Notes under the pieces: model-generated
Told to the model about the DNA's origin: nothing
The model's input: the letters and a program-made list of their open reading frames with translations, nothing else
The model's database searches: none
Source of the DNA: an uncultured Mycobacteriaceae bacterium
GTDB taxonomy: Bacteria; Actinomycetota; Actinomycetes; Mycobacteriales; Mycobacteriaceae
Reading direction: 5' to 3'
Assembly: GCA_902826815.1 (NCBI GenBank)
Contig: CADEGF010000035.1
Coordinates: 1-64,000, forward strand
DNA length: 64,000 nt
Part shown: in pieces, positions 1 to 8,828 of the stretch
Position numbering within the stretch: position 1 is the stretch's first letter
Layout: each line of letters starts with the position of its first letter
Position numbers and translations under genes: made by a program

Positions 1-2576
1 CTCCGATGGCGCCCGACCTTCACTCTGGCGAGTTCGGCACGTGTCCGATCCGCCCAAAGCGGAGTTCCGAGTGCCTCGAACTCCTCAAGGGCCGCATGCA
101 GAGTCGCAGCGGCGACGCGCTTGCCGCGTTGGCGACGTTGTATCTGGCCCAGAACCAATCGGGTGCGGGCTCGTTCGAACGGCATCGAAAGGCGATCGTG
201 GTCCGCCATCGCTCGCTCGATCAAAACGCCGGCTGCATCGATGTCACCCTGGGCCGCCAACTGCATGGCCTGACAACGATTTGCCATACACAGCATCCAT
301 GGCCGGTCCAACCTGTGTCCATTGCGTTCCAGTGCTGCGATGAGCACTTTGGCATCTTCCGCCCTTCCTTGCTGGATGTATGCCTCTGCGGCGTCGGGGG
401 CGAATCCGGCGACGAAGATCTCTGTGGCCTCTGGCGCCGATTGAAGCTTCGCCATCAGTGGTTCGAGGGTGGTGATCGCCGCCTGATAGTTGCCCAAAGA
501 CACTTCCAAGAACCCCAGAATGCCGCGTGCCCAACCGGTTAGAAGTTCAGATCCCGAGCCGGCGATGGGTCCAATCGCCTCGCTGACGTCTCGGCGCGTA
601 TCGATCTCGCGGCCGGTGTACGCGGCGACGATGGCCCGAGCGATCAACGCCGCCGAGAGCTGCAGCGGCCCTTGCAACTGCTGAGCGCGCTCAGCGGTGT
701 CGTCGGCCAACAAGGCGGCGTGCGCGAAGTCTGCACGCCAAATCTCGTTGAGGACGCTGTGAAACGACACGAAGACAAGATCACTTTCCTCGCCATGCTC
801 AATACAGTGCTGTCGGACGGATAAGAATTTGTCGTGCGCCGCATCGACATGTCCTGTCCAGGACAGAAGCATCGCGTTTTGGAAGCTGGGCCGCATCGCA
901 GCCGATGTCACGGATGAAAGATCTTCCAATTCCAATGCCCGACTGAGCGTTTGATCATGTAATCCGTTGCCGACCAGGAAATGGACAACGGCTTGCACGC
1001 CAAGCGCTTCGCTGAGCAGCGAAGATTGGCCGAGACGTTCTGCGTCGCTGACGGCGTCCTCGATGGTTCGCGTCGACAACTCGTACTGACCGATCCGCAC
1101 TTGAACCCAGGCCAGGGAAATCAGGATGCGCACTCGCAAGTCAATGTCATTTCCGGCACAATCTAGAGCCGACGCGAACTCATTGGCGGCATCGAGCAAG
1201 CTGTCTTCAACCTGACTCATGACACCGAGCAGATTCAACGCCTGTGCCCTGAGTGCGCCCGGTGCGTCCGCTAAGGCCGCTTGCAACTCTGCGCGGGCGC
1301 GGACAGCATCACCACTACTGAACAAGTAGCGGCACAATAGGATTCTGCGCTCCGGTGTATCGGCTCCTAGGCCCATCGCCAGCTCGACGAGTTCGGCGGC
1401 AGCGGCAGGAGCCCCACGGATACGAGCCATTTCTGCGGCAGAATCAAGTGATTCGAAGATTACCCGGTCACCATGTGTGGCTCCCAACGCGAGATGCCGC
1501 GCATGTAGTTCGGGCTCTTTCACTACCGCCGCCAACCGTCGGTGCATTTCACGCCGACGAACGTTTCCCGCGCTCGTATACATCCCTTGAGCCAACAGCG
1601 GATGCGAGAATCGCACGCGGTGACCGTCGACCACCAAGAGGCCTGCGATCTCCGCCTCATCGAGTAGAAGGGCGAGCTGATCAACGTCCTCTTCGATCGC
1701 AGCCGTCAACAGCTCAGCGGTGGGCTCACCTAGACATGCCACCGCGAGCAACAGGTTCCACACGCCGAACGGCAGCCCGGCCAGCCGCGGCTGCACCAAC
1801 TCGGCTAGCGTCGCGGGCAATCGGATATCGGCGGTGGGCGTTTCGTCGTCGATGCCGCGGGCGAGTTCAATCCCGTAGAACGGGTTTCCATTCGACACTT
1901 CGTGGATCCGCACCATCGTCGAGCGTCGGAACGCCTTGCTGAGCCGTCGCGACAAGACGCGGTGCAGCTCGCCCAGGGCCATCGGGCCCAGCTGCACGCG
2001 TTGGATTGCGTCGGGTGAGGGCAGCTGTAAACACAGTGCACCAAGCACGCCGATTTCGGTACGGACCGTGGCCAGGAATGCGACCGACCCCGAGACGCGA
2101 CGTGCCGCGAAAGCGATGACGGCGGCGCTCGATGCGTCAAGCCACTGGAGATCGTCGATCGCAAGCAGCACTCTGTTCGTCCGGGCGACCTCGTTGATAA
2201 CAGCGAGGAACGCCGCCGCGACGGCCCGTTGATTGGAAGGAACACCTACGTCTACATCCGGGAAGAGAATCCGGTCGATCGCTACTCGTTGCGGGCGAGG
2301 AAGATTCGCCAGAACCAATTCATCGATACCAGCCAGCAAATCGGCCAAACCCGCGTAGGCCAATACGGTTTCGGATGCCGCCGCTCGCGCCGCCAACACA
2401 CACAAGCCATGCTCACGGGCGTGATCAAGCGCCGCCAACCAAAATGTTGTCTTGCCAATTCCGGCTTCGCCCTCGACTACCAAAGCCCGCGCTTGTGCCG
2501 ATGAATCTTCCAGCATCTCCGCAAATGCGCCCCACTGGGCGGCGCGATGGACGATCTCGTCGGCAGTCACCATCAT
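1..2576 (-). CDS. LuxR-family large ATP-binding (LAL/MalT-type) transcriptional regulator, 3' end cut by window edge
   Basis: Continuous minus-strand reading frame of about 858 codons running off position 1, so the C-terminal part is missing. The N-terminus is an AAA/NB-ARC-type ATPase: Walker A GEAGIGKT (about residues 36-43) and Walker B VLLAIDDLQW (about 136-145), then an NGNPFY motif typical of the regulator family. The remainder is helical, TPR-like repeats. A LuxR helix-turn-helix would be expected just outside the window; it is inferred from the family, not seen. Start chosen at ATG 2576 (ATG 2573 and GTG 2579 are alternatives); GGAAAG at 2588-2593 (minus strand) serves as ribosome site and an in-frame stop lies just upstream of 2588. 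Signal sensed is unknown. The 2577-2735 gap holds only its promoter region and a weak inverted repeat. Confidence 0.85.
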   Translation of the reverse strand, partial: MMVTADEIVHRAAQWGAFAEMLEDSSAQARALVVEGEAGIGKTTFWLAALDHAREHGLCVLAARAAASETVLAYAGLADLLAGIDELVLANLPRPQRVAIDRILFPDVDVGVPSNQRAVAAAFLAVINEVARTNRVLLAIDDLQWLDASSAAVIAFAARRVSGSVAFLATVRTEIGVLGALCLQLPSPDAIQRVQLGPMALGELHRVLSRRLSKAFRRSTMVRIHEVSNGNPFYGIELARGIDDETPTADIRLPATLAELVQPRLAGLPFGVWNLLLAVACLGEPTAELLTAAIEEDVDQLALLLDEAEIAGLLVVDGHRVRFSHPLLAQGMYTSAGNVRRREMHRRLAAVVKEPELHARHLALGATHGDRVIFESLDSAAEMARIRGAPAAAAELVELAMGLGADTPERRILLCRYLFSSGDAVRARAELQAALADAPGALRAQALNLLGVMSQVEDSLLDAANEFASALDCAGNDIDLRVRILISLAWVQVRIGQYELSTRTIEDAVSDAERLGQSSLLSEALGVQAVVHFLVGNGLHDQTLSRALELEDLSSVTSAAMRPSFQNAMLLSWTGHVDAAHDKFLSVRQHCIEHGEESDLVFVSFHSVLNEIWRADFAHAALLADDTAERAQQLQGPLQLSAALIARAIVAAYTGREIDTRRDVSEAIGPIAGSGSELLTGWARGILGFLEVSLGNYQAAITTLEPLMAKLQSAPEATEIFVAGFAPDAAEAYIQQGRAEDAKVLIAALERNGHRLDRPWMLCMANRCQAMQLAAQGDIDAAGVLIERAMADHDRLSMPFERARTRLVLGQIQRRQRGKRVAAATLHAALEEFEALGTPLWADRTRAELARVKVGRHR

Positions 2577-2735
2577 CACTAACGCCACTTTCCGTCAGCA
2601 AACGATGAGGACATCCTACGCAGACATCGCTCTAGCGCGTGAGTGAAGCGGCCATCATTCCTGTGGGGTGAGGCAGTCTCGATGTCAGATGCCGCTGTCG
2701 TGACTGGCGCTTAGCTTAGCGCGGGCGAGGGATCG

Positions 2736-3926
2736 TCAGGCGTTGACGCAGGCGCCCGTGGCGACCTGCGCGGTGTTGCCGATTTTGCCGAGTTGGTGCC
2801 CGACCTCCCTTGTGGTGAGCACGAAGCCGGTCTCCGCATCGTCCACCGCCGCGCCGAACACCACCCCGAGTACCTGACCTTGGCGGTCGATCATCGGGCC
2901 ACCCGAATTGCCTTGCCGCACAGTGCCTCTGATCGTGTAGACCTCGCGGTCGACTGTCTTGGTCTTGTAGATGTCTGGGCCCTTGAGCTCGATCGTCTCG
3001 CGTACGCGCGCCGGGGTCGCCTGGAAATCGCCGCCGCCGGGGTATCCCAACACCAACGCGTCGGTGCCACTCTTCGCCGGCTCCTGGGCGAATGGCAGTG
3101 GCGCGGCAGGCAGACCGGGGACGTCGAGGATCGAGATGTCGGCGTCCGGGTCGTAGGAAACCACGGTGGCGTCGAACGTCTGTCCATCGGACTCGACGGT
3201 CACCGTCTCAGCTCCCGCGACGACGTGCGCATTGGACATCACCCGGTTCGGCGCAACGACGAAACCCGTTCCCTCCAAGACCTTTTGGCAACCCGGCGCG
3301 ACTCCGCGAATCTTGGTGACGCTCGGCCGAACGGTCGCGACGACAGGATCGTTCACCAGCGCCGCATCCGGCGCATCGACGTTGGCGATGGGGGTGCGAC
3401 CGAACGGCTGCAGCACATCGGGCAGGCCGGAGGTGTCCAGCAGCGCCTTGAGGCGGTTGGGCACCGCCTTCAACCACGGCGGCGCCACCGAGTCGACCTG
3501 GCTGAGCACCTTCGATCCGCGTACCGCGGCGGCCAGGTTGGGCTGATTGGTCGACGTCAGCGGGGTGGCCAGCAGATACGCCACCACCGCGACGGCCATC
3601 ACCATCACGGCCACACCGATCACCGAGTCGAACATCCGCAATGTGCGGTTACGGATCGCGCCGCGCACCGCACGGCCGAGCACCACGCCCGCGATTTCGC
3701 CGATCACCACCAGCCCGAGGATCAGGAACAGGGTGATGAACAGCTGTGTCCGCGTGCCGGTGAAGTGGGTGACGATGTGCGGCGCCAGCAGCACTCCGGC
3801 CACTGCGCCGAGCACCACGCCGATGAACGACAGCAGCGAGCCGAGCGCCCCCGAGCGCCATCCCGAGATCGCCGCGACGAAGGCAACCGCCAGCACGGCC
3901 ATGTCGAGCCACTGCGACGACGTCAT
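2736..3926 (-). CDS. marP: Membrane-anchored periplasmic serine protease MarP (acid resistance)
   Basis: 396 aa. Four hydrophobic segments fill roughly residues 8-125 (CvpA-like anchor), followed by a chymotrypsin-like protease domain. The triad is visible: His234 (SNAHVV), Asp263 (DADIS) and Ser341 (GNSGGP). Cys213 and Cys393 are placed like the disulfide pair of M. tuberculosis MarP (Rv3671c). In that species MarP is needed to maintain internal pH in acid; the same role is inferred here. The start ATG overlaps the stop of the upstream NUDIX gene (ATGA), so it is translationally coupled as the last gene of an nth-thioredoxin-NUDIX-marP run. Confidence 0.96.
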   Translation of the reverse strand: MTSSQWLDMAVLAVAFVAAISGWRSGALGSLLSFIGVVLGAVAGVLLAPHIVTHFTGTRTQLFITLFLILGLVVIGEIAGVVLGRAVRGAIRNRTLRMFDSVIGVAVMVMAVAVVAYLLATPLTSTNQPNLAAAVRGSKVLSQVDSVAPPWLKAVPNRLKALLDTSGLPDVLQPFGRTPIANVDAPDAALVNDPVVATVRPSVTKIRGVAPGCQKVLEGTGFVVAPNRVMSNAHVVAGAETVTVESDGQTFDATVVSYDPDADISILDVPGLPAAPLPFAQEPAKSGTDALVLGYPGGGDFQATPARVRETIELKGPDIYKTKTVDREVYTIRGTVRQGNSGGPMIDRQGQVLGVVFGAAVDDAETGFVLTTREVGHQLGKIGNTAQVATGACVNA

Positions 3927-4705
3927 AGTTGTGCCTCCCCGTGGGTCCCATCATGACCGACGAGGGCCATCGCGTCGTCCAACTCCCGCACGTCTTCGGT
4001 GTTCCACGGCTTCGCCCACCCCGCCACGTCGAGCATCGCCGAGATCACCTGACCAGTGAACCCCCACACCAGCATCTCGTTGAGCAGGAAGGCGGGCCCG
4101 GCGAGACGTCGGGTGTTCTCCTTGCGGTACACCATCAGCCGATTCTCCGGATTGATGAACGCTCGCACCGGTACCCGCGCCACGACCGCCGTCTCGGATT
4201 CGTCGACGACGGCCACCGGGCCGGGATCTTCCGAGTAGGCGAGCACAGGAACGACGTGGAATCCCGACGGCGGGATGAACATCTTCTCCAGCGTCGCGAG
4301 CGGCTGCAGCCTGCCGGTGTCGATGCCGGTTTCCTCTCCTGCCTCGCGCAGGGCGGTATAGATGGGGCCCTCGTCACCGGGGTCCGCCGCTCCGCCGGGA
4401 AACGCGGCCTGGCCGGCGTGGTGGCGCAGCGTCGAGGCCCGAACGGTGACCAGCAGATCTGCGTCGTCGGGCAGTCCCCCGGTCGGTGAGTCCTTCGGGC
4501 CGGAGAAGAGCACGAGCACCGCGGCGTCGCGGCCCGCACCGGTCAACGCGGCCGTCGCGTTAGCGGCGGTGACCATCGCCAGCAGTCCGGCAGGCACCCG
4601 GCGCCGATAGGCCTTCTTCACGGCGTCGGCGTTGTCCACCAGCGGTTTCAGCCAGGCCGGAGCGGCGGCGGGAGTCAGCGGACTCCGTTCGCGCTCCGAG
4701 CTCAC
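3923..4705 (-). CDS. NUDIX hydrolase, CoA pyrophosphatase-like (Rv3672c homologue)
   Basis: 260 aa from the GTG at 4705, chosen because AGGAGTG lies just upstream (minus strand of 4711-4720); the frame is open further upstream but without support. The segment LRHHAGQAAFPGG followed by REAGEETGI is the Nudix box plus the LLTxRxxxLRxHxGQxxFPGG signature of the UPF0035/CoA-diphosphatase branch, which cleaves CoA derivatives to 4'-phosphopantetheine and adenosine 3',5'-bisphosphate. Substrate is from family knowledge, not shown. It sits 10 nt downstream of the thioredoxin gene and overlaps marP by 4 nt. Confidence 0.9.
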   Translation of the reverse strand: MSSERERSPLTPAAAPAWLKPLVDNADAVKKAYRRRVPAGLLAMVTAANATAALTGAGRDAAVLVLFSGPKDSPTGGLPDDADLLVTVRASTLRHHAGQAAFPGGAADPGDEGPIYTALREAGEETGIDTGRLQPLATLEKMFIPPSGFHVVPVLAYSEDPGPVAVVDESETAVVARVPVRAFINPENRLMVYRKENTRRLAGPAFLLNEMLVWGFTGQVISAMLDVAGWAKPWNTEDVRELDDAMALVGHDGTHGEAQL

Positions 4706-4715
4706 CCCGGCACTC

Positions 4716-5357
4716 CTATCTCTGGAATATCTCTGGATCGACGGCAGCGGCGATGTCGTCAGCGCTGGCGAACGAACGCGGCAGGATCTCGGCAACGCTA
4801 CCGTCCTGCCGCAGCACCACCGTCGCGGGCATCACGTTGGGCACCCGCAACGCCGCGGCGATCAAACGCCTGCCGTCCTGCAAGGTCGGCAGGTGTACAC
4901 CGAGCTCGGCGAGCCGCAGCAGCGCGGCGGTCTCGTTCTCGTCCTGGTGCACCGTCACCACCGTCACCGCAGCACCGACGCGGCGCTGGTATTCAGCCAT
5001 CGCGGGCAGTTCCTCTGTGCACGGCGCACACCAGTACGCCCACAGGTTGAGCACCACCGCCCGCCCGGCCAGAGCCTTGGCGACGTCGACGTCCGCGCCG
5101 TCGCCCGCGCATTCGACCGTGATCCCCCGCAACTTCTGCGGGCCGTCACCGGCACCGTCGAGAGGACACGGTGCGAGATCGGCACGGGCCCGCGGTTCGG
5201 CGAGTGCCTCGGGGCTATCGGCGTCGCGGTGCTCCCTGGCTGCCGCACGGTCGGGCCCGCCGGTCGACCCGTCACGGTCCAGCTGTACCCACAGCCCGGC
5301 ACCGAGAGCGACGACCACGGCCAGTACCGCCACGGTCCATCGGGTCGTCGTGCTCAT
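4716..5357 (-). CDS. Membrane-anchored thioredoxin/TlpA-like protein (Rv3673c homologue)
   Basis: 213 aa. One N-terminal hydrophobic segment (about residues 7-24) directs the rest outside the membrane. The redox motif is WCAPC (Cys110 and Cys113) in a thioredoxin fold with the usual VVLNLWAYW strand before it. Two further cysteines (near residues 64 and 83) precede the domain. Probable role: thiol-disulfide exchange on exported proteins. A GTG at 5360 directly precedes the ATG used here. Lies 18 nt after nth and 10 nt before the NUDIX gene, same strand, so probably one operon. Confidence 0.9.
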   Translation of the reverse strand: MSTTTRWTVAVLAVVVALGAGLWVQLDRDGSTGGPDRAAAREHRDADSPEALAEPRARADLAPCPLDGAGDGPQKLRGITVECAGDGADVDVAKALAGRAVVLNLWAYWCAPCTEELPAMAEYQRRVGAAVTVVTVHQDENETAALLRLAELGVHLPTLQDGRRLIAAALRVPNVMPATVVLRQDGSVAEILPRSFASADDIAAAVDPEIFQR

Positions 5358-5375
5358 CACGCGGTGCGGGGTCGG

Positions 5376-6173
5376 CTAGAGGCCGGCCAGCGCCAGCAGG
5401 TGCTCGGTCTCCGGGCCCTTGACCAGCGGTGCGGCGATGAGCGGATCCGTCGGCCCTTCGCCGAAGGACGGGCAGTCCTTGGCCAGGACACATACGCCGC
5501 AGGCCGGCTTGCGGGCGTGGCATACGCGGCGGCCGTGGAAGATCACCCGGTGGCTCAGCAGGGTCCATTCCTTGCGCTCGATCAACTCGCCGATCGCGTG
5601 CTCGACCTTCACCGGATCCTCGAGGTCCGTCCACCGCCACCGGCGGACCAGCCTGCCGAAGTGGGTGTCGACGGTGATGCCTGGAATGCCGAACGCGTTG
5701 CCGAGGATCACGTTGGCGGTTTTGCGGCCGACGCCTGGCAGCGTGACGAGCTCCTCCATGATGGCGGGCACCTCGCCGTCGAAGCGCTCGACGAGGTCCT
5801 GCCCCAACCGCATCAATGAGTTGGCCTTGTTCCGGTAGAAGCCCGTCGGCCTAACCATTTCTTCGAGTTCGGTGCGATCTGCCTGTGCATAGTCCTGAGC
5901 GGTCCTGTACTTGGCGAAGAGCGCAGGGGTCGTCAGGTTGACGCCCTTGTCGGTGCTCTGCGCCGACAGGATGGTCGCCACCGTCAGCTCCAAGGGATTG
6001 GTGAAGTCCAGCTCGCAGTACACGTGCGGAAACGCATGCGCCAGTTCGCGATTCATCCGGCGCGCCCTGCGCACCAGGCCGGTGCGGGTTTCTGAGTCCC
6101 ACTTGCGCGCAGACGCACGCCTGACCGGTTTGACCTGCGCCGGCTTCTCGGTCGAAGACTTGGAAACAGCCAC
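5376..6173 (-). CDS. nth: Endonuclease III (DNA glycosylase/AP lyase)
   Basis: 265 aa. Helix-hairpin-helix [11 protein letters not shown] with catalytic Lys151, catalytic Asp169 (TVDTHFGR), and a C-terminal [4Fe-4S] cluster loop Cys218-X6-Cys225-X2-Cys228-X5-Cys234. These are the complete active-site and cluster residues of Nth, which removes oxidised pyrimidines and nicks abasic sites in base-excision repair. About 25 residues longer at the N-terminus than the E. coli enzyme, basic and probably disordered. First gene of the nth-trx-NUDIX-marP run. Confidence 0.96.
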   Translation of the reverse strand: MAVSKSSTEKPAQVKPVRRASARKWDSETRTGLVRRARRMNRELAHAFPHVYCELDFTNPLELTVATILSAQSTDKGVNLTTPALFAKYRTAQDYAQADRTELEEMVRPTGFYRNKANSLMRLGQDLVERFDGEVPAIMEELVTLPGVGRKTANVILGNAFGIPGITVDTHFGRLVRRWRWTDLEDPVKVEHAIGELIERKEWTLLSHRVIFHGRRVCHARKPACGVCVLAKDCPSFGEGPTDPLIAAPLVKGPETEHLLALAGL

Positions 6174-6266
6174 GTTGCAAGCCTACTGAGGGGGCCGACA
6201 AGGGATGCTGTGACCGGTGGTAATTCGTGATCCCACCGAGATCTTCGCCGTGTTAACTACCTGCTT

Positions 6267-6608
6267 GTGTCGTGGTTGCTCGTTGCGTTCATCCCGGGGT
6301 TGCTGATGCTTGCCACCTTCGGGCTTCAACGCCTCGAATCGAGCCTCGGTCGCGGAAGCGTCTCGGCCACCGATGTCGCCGAGTTCTTGGATCAGGCCGA
6401 GGCCGATGACGTCCGCACGCTGGTTCGGGAGGGTATGCCGGAGGCCCTGGACGGGATGCATCGCCGGATACAGGACCGCGTGTGCGAACCCGAGATCGCC
6501 AAGCTGCATTTCATCGACGACGAGTGGTCGAATTTGCCGACAATGCGCTATCCGGACAACGACGCGAATACTGAGTTTCAGCCGTCTCGGCACGCAAATC
6601 GTGTGTAG
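6267..6608 (+). CDS. Small membrane protein (Rv3675-like)
   Basis: 113 aa from GTG 6267. One strong N-terminal transmembrane segment (SWLLVAFIPGLLMLATF) and a polar, acidic C-terminal part. Synteny between nth and crp matches Rv3675 of M. tuberculosis. The homologous reading continues in frame upstream (VNYLLVSW...) to a stop at 6228 without ATG, GTG or TTG, so the true start may be the GTG used here. No ribosome site is obvious. Function unknown. Confidence 0.7.
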   Translation: MSWLLVAFIPGLLMLATFGLQRLESSLGRGSVSATDVAEFLDQAEADDVRTLVREGMPEALDGMHRRIQDRVCEPEIAKLHFIDDEWSNLPTMRYPDNDANTEFQPSRHANRV

Positions 6609-6621
6609 CGTGGCTACGCAC
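6601..6621. promoter_or_regulatory. Imperfect palindrome at the 3' end of the small membrane protein gene, upstream of crp
   Basis: Arms GTGTGTAG and CTACGCAC separated by 5 nt, one mismatch between arms. It spans the stop codon of the preceding gene, about 90 nt before crp. The half-site spacing does not fit the mycobacterial Crp consensus TGTGA-N6-TCACA, so autoregulation through this site is not supported; it could bind another factor. Confidence 0.3.
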
Positions 6622-6632
6622 GAAATGTCGAG

Positions 6633-6663
6633 CCTCTAGACTGATCTCGAAACCGTCTAGAGG
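6633..6663. repeat. Perfect 9-bp inverted repeat in the crp leader region
   Basis: CCTCTAGAC (6633-6641) and GTCTAGAGG (6655-6663) flank a 13-nt spacer, 44 nt before the crp start. As RNA it would form a stable stem-loop; as DNA it could be an operator. There is no T-run after it, so it is not a classic terminator. Confidence 0.55.
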
Positions 6664-6707
6664 TCGGGCGCGCATGTCATATCACTCAACAGCTTAAGAG
6701 GGGCAAC

Positions 6708-7382
6708 GTGGACGAGATCCTGGCCAGGGCCGGAATCTTCCAGGGGGTCGAGCCGAGCGCCGTATCCGCGCTGACGAAGCAACTGCAGCCCGTCGACTTC
6801 CCGCGGGGGCACACCGTGTTCGCCGAAGGCGAGCCTGGCGACCGGCTGTTCATCATCATCTCGGGCAAGGTCAAGATCGGCCGCCGGTCCCCGGACGGAC
6901 GCGAGAACCTGCTCACCATCATGGGCCCGTCGGATATGTTCGGCGAGCTGTCGATATTCGACCCGGGCCCACGGACCTCGAGCGCGACCACGATCACCGA
7001 GGTGCGCGCGGTCTCGATGGACCGCGACGCGTTGCGGGCCTGGATCGCCGACCGGCCCGAGATCGCCGAGCAGCTGCTGCGGGTGTTGGCCCGCCGCCTG
7101 CGTCGCACCAACAACAATCTCGCCGACCTGATCTTCACCGACGTACCCGGCCGGGTGGCCAAGCAGCTGCTGCAGTTGGCGCAGCGGTTCGGCACGCAGG
7201 AGGGCGGCGCGCTGCGGGTGACGCACGACCTCACCCAGGAGGAGATCGCGCAGCTGGTCGGCGCGTCGCGCGAGACGGTCAACAAGGCGCTCGCCGATTT
7301 CGCCCACCGCGGCTGGATTCGCCTCGAGGGCAAGAGCGTGCTGATCTCCGACAGCGAGCGCCTGGCTCGCCGAGCGCGTTAG
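6708..7382 (+). CDS. crp: cAMP receptor protein Crp (Rv3676 orthologue)
   Basis: 224 aa, nearly residue-for-residue the mycobacterial Crp. Cyclic-nucleotide domain about residues 1-115 with the cAMP pocket [15 protein letters not shown], a long dimer helix, and a winged-helix DNA-binding domain with [24 protein letters not shown] (shown in parts: recognition helix around SRETVNKAL). GTG start with AAGAGGGG just upstream. Global regulator of carbon, redox and dormancy-related genes in mycobacteria. Convergent with the next gene, stop codons overlapping by 4 nt. Confidence 0.97.
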   Translation: MDEILARAGIFQGVEPSAVSALTKQLQPVDFPRGHTVFAEGEPGDRLFIIISGKVKIGRRSPDGRENLLTIMGPSDMFGELSIFDPGPRTSSATTITEVRAVSMDRDALRAWIADRPEIAEQLLRVLARRLRRTNNNLADLIFTDVPGRVAKQLLQLAQRFGTQEGGALRVTHDLTQEEIAQLVGASRETVNKALADFAHRGWIRLEGKSVLISDSERLARRAR

Positions 7383-8161
7383 GAACGCAGGTAGTCGAGC
7401 TGGGCCTGGACGCTCCATTCCGCGTAGTCCCATAGCTTTTCGTCGACGTCGGTGTAGACGTGTTCGACGATCTGGCGCGCGGTGGCGTCGTCGCCGAGCA
7501 CGCGCAGCGCGCCGCGCACCTGTTCGAGTCGTTCCTCGCGGTGCGCCAGATACATTGCCGTGACGGCCTCGAGGTCGTCGAGGTCGGGGCCGTGCCCCGG
7601 TAGCACCATTCGGCGGCCGAGGCCCTGCAGCCGTTGCAGCGAATCCAGGTACTCGCCGAGCGCGCCGTCCTCGGAGTCGATCACCGTGGTGCCCTGACCG
7701 AGCACGGTGTCCGCGGTCAGCACCGCATCATCGAGCACGAAGGACAGCGAGTCGGCGGTGTGCCCCGGCGTCGCCATCACCGTGATCCGCAGCCCGGCAG
7801 CGTCGATCACCTCACCGTCGGTCAACGGGCCGCCGAGGCCGCGCAGAAATCCGCTGCCGACCGCGCGCACCACCGCGCCGGTGCGCTCGACGATCTTGTC
7901 GATGGCGCCGGTGTGGTCTTCGTGTTTGTGGCTGATCAGGACGAGCGGGATCTTGCCGAGCCCGGCGATGTTGGCGATGTGTTCGTCGTCCTCGGGCCCT
8001 GGATCGACGATCACCATCTCGTCGCTGCCCTCGCCCCGCAGCACCCACGTGTTCGTGCCGTCCAGCGTCAACAACCCAGGGTTGTTGCACAACAGCACCG
8101 ATGCCGTCTCGGTCACCGGCCGCAACAACCCGTAGGCCGGATGCTCGACGGATGAGGTCAC
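7379..8161 (-). CDS. Metallo-beta-lactamase-fold hydrolase (Rv3677c homologue)
   Basis: 260 aa. Zinc-binding motif His78-X-His80-X-Asp82-His83 (SHKHEDHTG), then GHTADS and the later PGHGP histidine. This is the glyoxalase II/LACTB2-like branch with an MBL-associated C-terminal winged helix ([10 protein letters not shown]...). LACTB2 relatives are RNases or thioester hydrolases; the substrate here is not known. GTG start at 8161 overlaps the TGA of the upstream RidA gene. Confidence 0.88.
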   Translation of the reverse strand: MTSSVEHPAYGLLRPVTETASVLLCNNPGLLTLDGTNTWVLRGEGSDEMVIVDPGPEDDEHIANIAGLGKIPLVLISHKHEDHTGAIDKIVERTGAVVRAVGSGFLRGLGGPLTDGEVIDAAGLRITVMATPGHTADSLSFVLDDAVLTADTVLGQGTTVIDSEDGALGEYLDSLQRLQGLGRRMVLPGHGPDLDDLEAVTAMYLAHREERLEQVRGALRVLGDDATARQIVEHVYTDVDEKLWDYAEWSVQAQLDYLRS

Positions 8162-8622
8162 TTGACCTCGACGATCAGCTCCACCTCTACCGGTGCGTTC
8201 AGCGGCAGTTCGGACACCCCGACCGCGGACCGCGCGTGTGCCCCCGCGTCGCCGAACACGTCGGCGAGAAGGAGCGAGGCGCCGTTGACGACGCCAGGCT
8301 GGCCGCCGAACCCTGGCGCAGACGCGACGAAGCCGACGACCTTCACGATGCGGACGATGGCGTCGAGGCCGACCAAAGAGTCGACAGCAGCAAGTGCGTT
8401 GAGGGCGCAGACCCGCGCCAGTTCCTTGCCCTGCTCGGGACTGATCTCGGCGCCGACCTTGCCGGTCCCTGCCATCTCGCCCGCCAGCATCGGCACCTGG
8501 CCTGCCGTGTAGACGAGGTTGCCGGTCTGGACCGCGGGCACGTACGCCGCGACGGGTTTGACGGTGGGCGGCAGCTCGATGCCCAGTTCAGCCAGCCTGC
8601 CCGACCATTTTCCGGCGCTCAT
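8158..8622 (-). CDS. RidA/YjgF-family enamine deaminase-like protein (Rv3678c homologue)
   Basis: 154 aa from ATG 8622, whose ATGA overlaps the stop of the upstream small gene. Carries the RidA fold signatures ([33 protein letters not shown]), in the YjgH/RidA-like subgroup that is longer than classical RidA. RidA proteins hydrolyse reactive enamine/imine intermediates from PLP enzymes; specific activity here is inferred. Middle gene of a three-gene minus-strand operon. Confidence 0.85.
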   Translation of the reverse strand: MSAGKWSGRLAELGIELPPTVKPVAAYVPAVQTGNLVYTAGQVPMLAGEMAGTGKVGAEISPEQGKELARVCALNALAAVDSLVGLDAIVRIVKVVGFVASAPGFGGQPGVVNGASLLLADVFGDAGAHARSAVGVSELPLNAPVEVELIVEVK

Positions 8623-8780
8623 TTCGGCCGCTTCAGGTAGGCGACGTGCTGCTCGCCGGTGGGCCCAGGCAGCACCGAGACCAGCTCCCAGCCGTCCTCT
8701 CCCCACTGATCGAGAATCTGCTTGGTGGCATGGGTCAGCAATGGGACGGTCGCGTACTCCCAGCGGGTCGGTTCGGTCAT
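8619..8780 (-). CDS. Small DUF4177 protein (Rv3678A-like)
   Basis: 53 aa, starting MTEPTRWEYATVPLL and containing the DUF4177 core QWGEDGWELVSVLPG. Too short to be seen in many gene finders but conserved in this place in mycobacteria. Its TGA overlaps the ATG of the RidA gene, so it is translationally coupled. Function unknown. Confidence 0.85.
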   Translation of the reverse strand: MTEPTRWEYATVPLLTHATKQILDQWGEDGWELVSVLPGPTGEQHVAYLKRPK

Positions 8781-8828
8781 GCGGCTGAGCTTATCGGGCG
8801 GCCGGTACGGCTTGGCTAGCATGCAGGG

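Noticed and set aside
2707-2722. Short inverted repeat GCGCT...AGCGC after marP
   Set aside because: Only 5-bp arms and no T-run, too weak to call a terminator.
2793-3956. Long plus-strand open frame opposite marP
   Set aside because: Arg/His-rich composition and full overlap with a clear protease gene; high-GC antisense shadow.
6601-6621. Palindrome near crp as a Crp autoregulatory box
   Set aside because: Half-site spacing does not match TGTGA-N6-TCACA; kept only as a low-confidence palindrome.
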